From: JAAZMI01 sp964603615
Lineage (GTDB): Bacteria > Bacillota > Dethiobacteria > DTU022 > UBA8154
Direction of reading: 5' to 3'
NCBI GenBank assembly: GCA_964603615.1
Contig: CAZRVU010000007.1
Coordinates: 1 to 64,000 of the forward strand
DNA: 64,000 nt
Below, piece by piece: positions 59,338 to 64,000 of the stretch. The position numbers and the translations under genes were made by a program. Within the stretch, counting starts at the first letter, position 1. Every line of letters starts with the position of its first letter. The notes under the pieces are model-generated. The model searched no databases, was not told where the DNA came from, and saw nothing but the letters and a program-made list of their open reading frames with translations.

Positions 59338-60243
59338 ATGCTAGCACGCTTTAAAAAAGGACTGGGAAAAACCAGGCTTGCTCTAAAAAATAGGTTTGCT
59401 TTTCTCTTTGGTAGCAGCGAGCTTGATCAGGATTTCTTTGATGAACTGGAGGAAGTTTTGCTTTCTGCCGATGTGGGCGTGAGCGCAACATTAAAGATCG
59501 TAGATTCCTTACGGGAACGGTTGCAGGCTGAAAAAGTCAGGGAGCGTTCCGTTGCCCGGGAACTGCTGAAAGAGCTTTTAACGGAAATACTGGAGAGCAA
59601 CGATCAAGCCGCTCTCTCTCTTCTTCCCTCCACGCCAACAGTATATTTAATCCTGGGGGTCAATGGGGTGGGGAAAACAACCACTATCGGCAAAATAGCA
59701 TACCGCTTTACCCGGAAAGGGAAAAAGGTTTTGCTTGCGGCCGGAGATACCTTCCGGGCGGCGGCCATTGAACAATTGGAAGAATGGTCACAGCTTGCCG
59801 GTGCCGATCTGATCAAACATCAAAGTGGCGGGGATCCTTCGGCCGTAATCTTTGATGCTTTGCATGCGGCCCTGGCCCGCAAGGCAGATCTGCTCATCTG
59901 TGATACGGCCGGACGGTTGCATACTAAAGCAAATTTGCTGGAAGAAATAAAAAAGATATTCCGGGTAATGCAGAAAGTGTTACCAGGGGCGCCCCATGAG
60001 ATACTACTGGTGTTGGACGCGACCACCGGGCAAAACGGGCTGTCGCAGGTGCAATATTTTCAGGAAGCCATTCCCCTTTCCGGGTTGGTCCTGACCAAGC
60101 TGGACGGTACGGCCAGGGGGGGGATTGTGATTGCCATTAAAGATCTGACGGGCATCCCCTTAAAACTGGTGGGCGTGGGCGAAAAGAAGGAAGATCTGGA
60201 GATCTTTCAGGCGGCAGAGTTTGTGGAAGCCCTGCTGTCTTGA
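59338..60243 (+). CDS. ftsY: Signal recognition particle receptor FtsY
   Basis: FtsY is the membrane-associated GTPase that receives SRP-ribosome complexes. The 301-residue protein is the short form: the helical N domain, then the G domain with 'LGVNGVGKTTTIGKIAYRF', 'AGDTFRAAAIEQLEEWS', 'DTAGRLHTKANLLEEI', 'LVLDATTGQNGLSQ' and 'TKLDGTARGGIVIA'. The long acidic A domain of the E. coli protein is missing, as usual in Gram-positives. It starts nine bases after smc, and the conserved partner ffh follows. Confidence 0.96.
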   Translation: MLARFKKGLGKTRLALKNRFAFLFGSSELDQDFFDELEEVLLSADVGVSATLKIVDSLRERLQAEKVRERSVARELLKELLTEILESNDQAALSLLPSTPTVYLILGVNGVGKTTTIGKIAYRFTRKGKKVLLAAGDTFRAAAIEQLEEWSQLAGADLIKHQSGGDPSAVIFDALHAALARKADLLICDTAGRLHTKANLLEEIKKIFRVMQKVLPGAPHEILLVLDATTGQNGLSQVQYFQEAIPLSGLVLTKLDGTARGGIVIAIKDLTGIPLKLVGVGEKKEDLEIFQAAEFVEALLS

Positions 60244-60276
60244 AAAGGATCCCCGGTTCCCGCACGGCAAAAGGTA

Positions 60277-60305
60277 TTTACTTTGAAGCCGGAATGGTGT
60301 ATAAC
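60277..60305 (+). promoter_or_regulatory. Possible promoter of ffh
   Basis: TTTACT (60277-60282), a 17-base spacer and TATAAC (60300-60305), about 85 bases before the ffh start. Confidence 0.4.
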
Positions 60306-60342
60306 TGTTAGAGAAGTGTGCCCGGCAAGGGCAGTTTAAGTC

Positions 60343-60393
60343 AAAGGAGGTAACCCCGGTTTTTAACGGTTTCTAGCCGGGAAATCTATTTTG
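60343..60393 (+). promoter_or_regulatory. Distant Shine-Dalgarno and hairpin in the ffh leader
   Basis: AAAGGAGG (60343-60350) lies 40 bases before the TTG start of ffh, far beyond normal spacing. Between them CCCGG (60355-60359) and CCGGG (60377-60381) can pair, which would bring the site near the start codon; an in-frame TAA at 60364 excludes an earlier start. Confidence 0.5.
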
Positions 60394-61734
60394 TTATTTG
60401 GTACGTTAGCTGATAAACTGCAGGAAGTCTTCCGTAAATTAAAAAGCAAGGGTAAACTCGGCGAGAAGGATGTCGATTTGGCCTTAAGAGAGATCCGCCT
60501 GGCTTTACTGGAAGCTGATGTAAATTACAAGGTGGTTAAAAATTTTGTTGCCTCCATCCGGGAAAGGGCTTTGGGGGCAGAAATATTGCAAAGCCTTACC
60601 CCGGGCCAACAAGTGGTTAAAATTGTGCATGAAGATCTGGTCAAGTTGATGGGTGAGAAACAGAGCAAAATTGTTCCTGCCGATTACCCCCCGCAGGTTA
60701 TAATGTTGGTCGGGCTGCAGGGTTCGGGGAAAACGACCACGGCAGCTAAACTAGCGTTACTTCTAAAAAAAAGCGGACATAATCCTTTACTCGTGGCGGC
60801 CGATGTCTACCGGCCTGCGGCGATAAAACAGTTGGAAGTTCTAGGCGCGGGAATAGGGGTTGAAGTTTTTAGCCGGGGGAAGGACGATCCGGTAAGAATT
60901 GGCTTGCTGGCCCTTAAGGAGGCAGAACGGGCAGGGAACGATTACATTATCCTCGATACGGCCGGGAGGCTACATATTGATGCCGAGCTAATGGCGGAAC
61001 TGGGCAACCTGAAGACACGGTTGGACCCCGGGGAAATGTTGCTGGTTGTGGATGCCATGACTGGTCAAGATGCCGTAACTGCGGCCGGTTCTTTTCATGA
61101 AAAGTTGGGGCTGACCGGCGTTGTCCTTACTAAATTGGATGGGGATACAAGGGGTGGGGCGGCTCTTTCCGTAAAGGCTGTAACCGGCTGTCCAATCAAA
61201 TTTGTGGGTGTTGGTGAAAAGATCGAGGCTTTTGAGCCTTTCCACCCGGATAGGATGGCTTCTAGAATACTGGGAATGGGCGATATGCTTTCACTGATTG
61301 AAAAGGCCCAGCATGTAGTGGATCTGGAAAAAAGTCGTGCCTTAGAAAAAAAAATACGGAAGCAGGCCTTGACACTGGAGGATTTTTCGGAACAACTGCA
61401 GCAAATCAAACAAATGGGGCCGTTGGATAATTTGCTGGAGATGATTCCCGGTTTTCGTCAGGCAGGCAAACAATTGAAAGGCCTGGCCCTGGGCGAAAAG
61501 CAGATACTCAAGGTAGAGGCCCTACTCAGTTCGATGACCCCGGAGGAACGCCAGCGGCCAGAGATCATCAACGGCAGTAGAAAGCGCCGCATTTCTGCCG
61601 GAAGCGGGACCTCTGTCCAGGATGTGAACAGGCTGCTCAAACAGTTTGAACAGATGAAAAAATTGCTTAAGCAGGCAAACTTTCTGGAGAAGGGAAAAAC
61701 AAGAAAAAAATCTAAAGGCCTTTTCCCATTTTAA
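60391..61734 (+). CDS. ffh: Signal recognition particle protein Ffh (SRP54)
   Basis: Ffh binds signal peptides and 4.5S/6S RNA and docks on FtsY. The 447-residue product has the N domain ('LFGTLADKLQEVFRKLKSKG'), G domain ('LVGLQGSGKTTTAAKLALL', 'VAADVYRPAAIKQLEVLG', 'DTAGRLHIDAELMAEL', 'LTKLDGDTRGGAALSV') and the methionine-containing M domain ('GPLDNLLEMIPGF', 'ILKVEALLSSMTPEERQRPE', 'GSGTSVQDVNRLLKQFEQM'). The start is TTG 60391; the ribosome site is unusually far upstream. ylxM, often next to ffh, is absent. Confidence 0.95.
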   Translation: MLFGTLADKLQEVFRKLKSKGKLGEKDVDLALREIRLALLEADVNYKVVKNFVASIRERALGAEILQSLTPGQQVVKIVHEDLVKLMGEKQSKIVPADYPPQVIMLVGLQGSGKTTTAAKLALLLKKSGHNPLLVAADVYRPAAIKQLEVLGAGIGVEVFSRGKDDPVRIGLLALKEAERAGNDYIILDTAGRLHIDAELMAELGNLKTRLDPGEMLLVVDAMTGQDAVTAAGSFHEKLGLTGVVLTKLDGDTRGGAALSVKAVTGCPIKFVGVGEKIEAFEPFHPDRMASRILGMGDMLSLIEKAQHVVDLEKSRALEKKIRKQALTLEDFSEQLQQIKQMGPLDNLLEMIPGFRQAGKQLKGLALGEKQILKVEALLSSMTPEERQRPEIINGSRKRRISAGSGTSVQDVNRLLKQFEQMKKLLKQANFLEKGKTRKKSKGLFPF

Positions 61735-61838
61735 CTGCCGCCTGTAAAACCCAAACAGGGTATGGTATGGTTAAGGGTAGAAGTGTAATTAAAAGTAAAA
61801 ATTTGCTTGATGAAAAAAGAGATCCTTCGCTAACGCTC

Positions 61839-61863
61839 AGGATGACAACGACTGAGCAGTTAC
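61839..61863 (+). repeat. Dispersed 25-nt repeat, copy 4
   Basis: Begins AGGATGACAACG and ends TGAGCAGTTAC; 21 of 25 positions match the copy at 42708. It is preceded by GATCCTTCGCTAACGCTC, whose ATCCT pairs with AGGAT to form a hairpin, as at about 8701-8724. It lies between ffh and rpsP. Confidence 0.55.
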
Positions 61864-61906
61864 TTTTTATTTCAGTTAAATTCTTTTACGAGGAGGTGTT
61901 TGTGTA

Positions 61907-62167
61907 GTGTCTGTGCGGATTCGTTTGAAAAGAATGGGGGCGAAAAAGAAACCTTTTTACCGCGTTATCGTCGCCAACTCTGCTGCTCCCCGCAATGGGA
62001 GATTTATTGAAGAGATCGGCTATTATAATCCGAGAACGACCCCGGTAACGCTTAATATCGATCTTGAAAAAGCACAAAAGTGGCTTTCTGTAGGTGCCCA
62101 GCCTTCTGCTACAGTTAAAGGGCTCTTGGCTAAAGCCGGAATTGAGCAATCATCAGGGCAAAGTTAA
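61907..62167 (+). CDS. rpsP: 30S ribosomal protein S16
   Basis: S16 stabilises the body of the small ribosomal subunit. The 86-residue product has 'VRIRLKRMGAKKKPFYRVIV', 'APRNGRFIEEIGYYNPRT' and 'EKAQKWLSVGAQPSATVKGL', all typical. It starts at GTG 61907 with AGGAGG ten bases upstream. It heads the rpsP-khpA-rimM-trmD-rplS run found in most bacteria. Confidence 0.97.
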   Translation: MSVRIRLKRMGAKKKPFYRVIVANSAAPRNGRFIEEIGYYNPRTTPVTLNIDLEKAQKWLSVGAQPSATVKGLLAKAGIEQSSGQS

Positions 62168-62184
62168 GAGGAGTTGATCAGGTA

Positions 62185-62415
62185 ATGAAAGAACTGGTGG
62201 AATATATTGCTAAAGCTTTAGTGGATTACCCCGAACAGGTGGATGTGACGCAGGTTGAAGGAGAGCGTTCTGTTATTCTCGAGCTAAGAGTTGCTCCGGA
62301 AGATATGGGCAAGGTAATCGGCAAACAGGGACGCATTGCCAAGGCTTTGCGCACAGTGGTCAATGCTGCGGCAATTAAAGAGAACAAGCGTGTTATGGTA
62401 GAGATTATACAGTAA
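62185..62415 (+). CDS. khpA: KH-domain RNA-binding protein KhpA
   Basis: The 76-residue product is a single KH domain with the GxxG loop in 'MGKVIGKQGRIAKALRTVV'. KhpA forms a dimer with KhpB (Jag) and binds RNA to influence cell division and envelope functions in Gram-positives. GAGG precedes the ATG, 17 bp after rpsP, and rimM follows after 11 bp. Confidence 0.93.
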   Translation: MKELVEYIAKALVDYPEQVDVTQVEGERSVILELRVAPEDMGKVIGKQGRIAKALRTVVNAAAIKENKRVMVEIIQ

Positions 62416-62426
62416 AGGGGATCAAA

Positions 62427-62960
62427 GTGGTTGCTGAAATGGCGATCATCGGAAAGATCATAGCTCCTTTCGGTATCAAAGGGGCAGTGAAAGTTTACCC
62501 TTATTCGGATTTTTTGGATCGCTATCGCTTGTTGAAAAAAGTACAGTTGGCGGGCGAAGGGTTTAAGCAATATAAAACAATACAAAAGGCATGGCGGCAT
62601 AAAAATTTATGGATTTTTCACTTTGGGGACTGCTCGACAAGAGATGAGGCCCAAAAGTTGGTGGGTTTGCTAGTGAAAATTCTTGCCGAACAAAGAATGC
62701 CCTTACCCCCGGGGAGTTTTTACTTAGATGAGGTTCTGGGTCTGGAAGCTGTGGAAACAGGGGGTAAAAAGCTTGGTTACGTCCGGGATATTTTGAAAAC
62801 GGGCAGTAATGATGTGTATGTAATTGCCCAAGAAAAGGAACCAAAGCAGGCCGGTTTCCATCAGGAGATACTCGTTCCAGCTTTAAAGGACGTTGTAAAA
62901 GAAGTTAACCCGGAAAAAGGGTACATCTTGCTGGAGTTGCCGGCAGGACTTTTAGAGTAA
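62427..62960 (+). CDS. rimM: Ribosome maturation factor RimM
   Basis: RimM helps assemble the 30S head and binds S19. The 177-residue product starts 'IIGKIIAPFGIKGAVKVYPY' and ends with a PRC-barrel ('FYLDEVLGLEAVETGGKKLG', 'DVYVIAQE', 'ILVPALKDVVKEVNPEKGYI'). GTG 62427 follows AGGGG by about seven bases; ATG 62439 is an alternative. It lies in the standard place between khpA and trmD. Confidence 0.95.
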   Translation: MVAEMAIIGKIIAPFGIKGAVKVYPYSDFLDRYRLLKKVQLAGEGFKQYKTIQKAWRHKNLWIFHFGDCSTRDEAQKLVGLLVKILAEQRMPLPPGSFYLDEVLGLEAVETGGKKLGYVRDILKTGSNDVYVIAQEKEPKQAGFHQEILVPALKDVVKEVNPEKGYILLELPAGLLE

Positions 62961-63008
62961 TAGACGGTAGGATGCAGGATAGAATATGCAGATAAGGTGT
63001 GCAGGTTG

Positions 63009-63734
63009 GTGTTAATCGAAATTGTTTCGGTTTTCCCCGGGTTATTTCGGGGCGTTTTTACGGAAAGCATTCTTAAGCGTGCCCAGGCAAGAGGCCTGGT
63101 GAAGATCAGGGTTCATGACCTGCGCGCCTTTAGCGATGACAGGCACCGCAAGGTTGATGATGCTCCCTATGGCGGGGGGCCGGGGATGGTCATGAAACCG
63201 GAGCCGTTCTTCAAGGCAGTAAGATCTATTTGTGAAAAAAGCTCCCCGGGCAGCAGGGTTATTATGCTTTCTCCCCAGGGCAGGCTGCTAACACAGGGAA
63301 AATTAAAGGAGCTGAGCAGGGCCGGGCACTTAATTTTGCTTTGTGGCCGCTATGAGGGTGTGGATGAAAGAGTGCGCCTGTATCTTGCCGACGAGGAGAT
63401 TTCGATTGGCGATTATGTGCTTACCGGTGGAGAGATTCCGGCAATGGTGCTGGTCGATGCTTTAGTTCGCCTTCTTCCCGGGGTTTTAAATGAAACCTCT
63501 CTGCAGGAGGAATCCTTCGCCCGGGGATTACTGGAATATCCGCAATATACCCGACCCCAAAATTTTGAAGGAATGAACGTTCCTGAAATTCTTTTATCCG
63601 GGAATCATGAAAATATTAAGCAGTGGCGTCACAGGGAGGCGCTAAAGCGCACCTTAAAGCTCCGTCCGGACCTGCTGCAAAAGAAGGAAGAAACAAAGGG
63701 CACGAAAGAGGTGACGAACGATGGATTTAATTAA
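63009..63734 (+). CDS. trmD: tRNA (guanine37-N1)-methyltransferase
   Basis: TrmD methylates G37 of tRNAs next to the anticodon, using SAM in a trefoil knot. The 241-residue product has 'IEIVSVFPGLFRGVFTESIL', 'DDAPYGGGPGMVMKPEPFF', the knot 'LILLCGRYEGVDERVRLYL' and 'ISIGDYVLTGGEIPAMVLVD'. GTG 63009 is chosen because AAGGTG is nine bases upstream; TTG 63006 and GTG 62997 are in frame. The stop overlaps rplS by 14 bases. Confidence 0.95.
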   Translation: MLIEIVSVFPGLFRGVFTESILKRAQARGLVKIRVHDLRAFSDDRHRKVDDAPYGGGPGMVMKPEPFFKAVRSICEKSSPGSRVIMLSPQGRLLTQGKLKELSRAGHLILLCGRYEGVDERVRLYLADEEISIGDYVLTGGEIPAMVLVDALVRLLPGVLNETSLQEESFARGLLEYPQYTRPQNFEGMNVPEILLSGNHENIKQWRHREALKRTLKLRPDLLQKKEETKGTKEVTNDGFN

Positions 63735-64000
63735 TCAGGTGGAAAAAGATTATCTTAAAGAACAGGTTCCCAGTTTTTCCCCGGGCGATACGGTGCGGGT
63801 GCACCTCAAGGTTACCGAGGGCAGCAGGGAGAGAATTCAGGTTTTTGAAGGTGTGGTCATCAAGCGCCGGGGCTCCGGTTTAGGGGAAAGCTTTACCGTA
63901 AGGCGCATCTCTTACGGAGTGGGGGTAGAAAGGGTTTTCCCCCTGCATTCTCCAAAGGTTGAAAGAGTCGAAGTTATGCGCAGGGGCCGTGTCCGGCGTG
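63721..64000 (+). CDS. rplS: 50S ribosomal protein L19 (partial, 3' end outside window)
   Basis: The frame starts at ATG 63721 and runs off the right edge after 93 codons. It encodes 'MDLINQVEKDYLKEQVPSF', 'GDTVRVHLKVTEGSRERIQ', 'FEGVVIKRRGSGLGESFTV' and 'GVGVERVFPLHSPKVERVEV', the classic L19 sequence at the 30S-50S interface. It overlaps the end of trmD by 14 bases, consistent with the conserved trmD-rplS pair. About 20 residues are missing. Confidence 0.96.
   Translation, partial: MDLINQVEKDYLKEQVPSFSPGDTVRVHLKVTEGSRERIQVFEGVVIKRRGSGLGESFTVRRISYGVGVERVFPLHSPKVERVEVMRRGRVRR

Overview
The window is a stretch of chromosome from a low-to-medium GC, Gram-positive, spore-forming anaerobe, most likely a clostridium of the Peptococcaceae/Moorella type. 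This is inferred from SpoVS, a T-box leader, a CIRCE operator, a selenocysteine formate dehydrogenase with an electron-bifurcation-style NuoE/NuoF pair, ArgJ-type arginine synthesis, a ComFB-like protein and frequent TTG/GTG starts behind strong AGGAGG sites. No rRNA, tRNA, prophage, transposase or CRISPR array was seen.

Layout. 1-7.8 kb, minus strand, clearly GC-richer than the rest: one apparent operon of an iron/phosphonate-type ABC importer (lipoprotein, fused permease, ATPase), a membrane-anchored beta-propeller protein and a large RHS/YD-repeat protein that runs off the left edge. 7.9-10.5 kb: a small membrane protein and a 12-helix membrane protein with a LuxR DNA-binding tail, with repeats between them. 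11-17.3 kb: an NAD-linked formate dehydrogenase operon (NuoE-like, a 59-residue cysteine-rich protein, NuoF-like, a catalytic subunit whose TGA at 14653 is read as selenocysteine), then fdhD. 17.6-22 kb: a radical SAM protein, a P-loop/Asp23-like fusion on the other strand and an orphan acyl-CoA carboxyltransferase. 22.2-28 kb: an arginine T-box (specifier CGC) and argCJBDF. 28-31.5 kb: a FapA-family protein, a 55-residue CQLGCF protein, a MogA/MoaB protein and a cobalamin adenosyltransferase. 32-34.3 kb: CIRCE-controlled groESL. 34.8-42.7 kb: an ATP-pyrophosphatase-only GMP synthase and purEFMNHD. 42.8-48.1 kb: ligA, a ComFB-like protein, an N-acetylglutamate-synthase-like acetyltransferase, a macro-domain protein, a hotdog thioesterase, a degenerate thioredoxin-like protein and a NusG-II protein. 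48.2-64 kb: the conserved block yceD-rpmF-plsX-fabHDG-acpP-fabF-rnc-spoVS-smc-ftsY-ffh-rpsP-khpA-rimM-trmD-rplS.

How the genes fit together. The formate dehydrogenase operon would couple formate/CO2 to NAD(H), and FdhD, MogA/MoaB and perhaps the CQLGCF protein serve its molybdenum or tungsten cofactor. The arginine genes recycle acetyl groups through ArgJ, with the acetyltransferase at 45.2-45.6 kb as the likely priming enzyme. The right-hand block joins membrane-lipid synthesis, protein targeting (Ffh/FtsY), chromosome condensation (SMC) and ribosome/tRNA maturation.

Most notable non-coding structure: a 225-bp miniature inverted-repeat element present twice in opposite orientation (34450-34674 and 46935-47160), one copy with a clear 7-bp target duplication; a four-copy 25-nt dispersed repeat; a tandem REP-like palindrome; and a bacterial SECIS hairpin. 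The strongest candidates for something undescribed are the cysteine-rich protein inside the formate dehydrogenase operon, the transporter/propeller/RHS operon and the MITE family.
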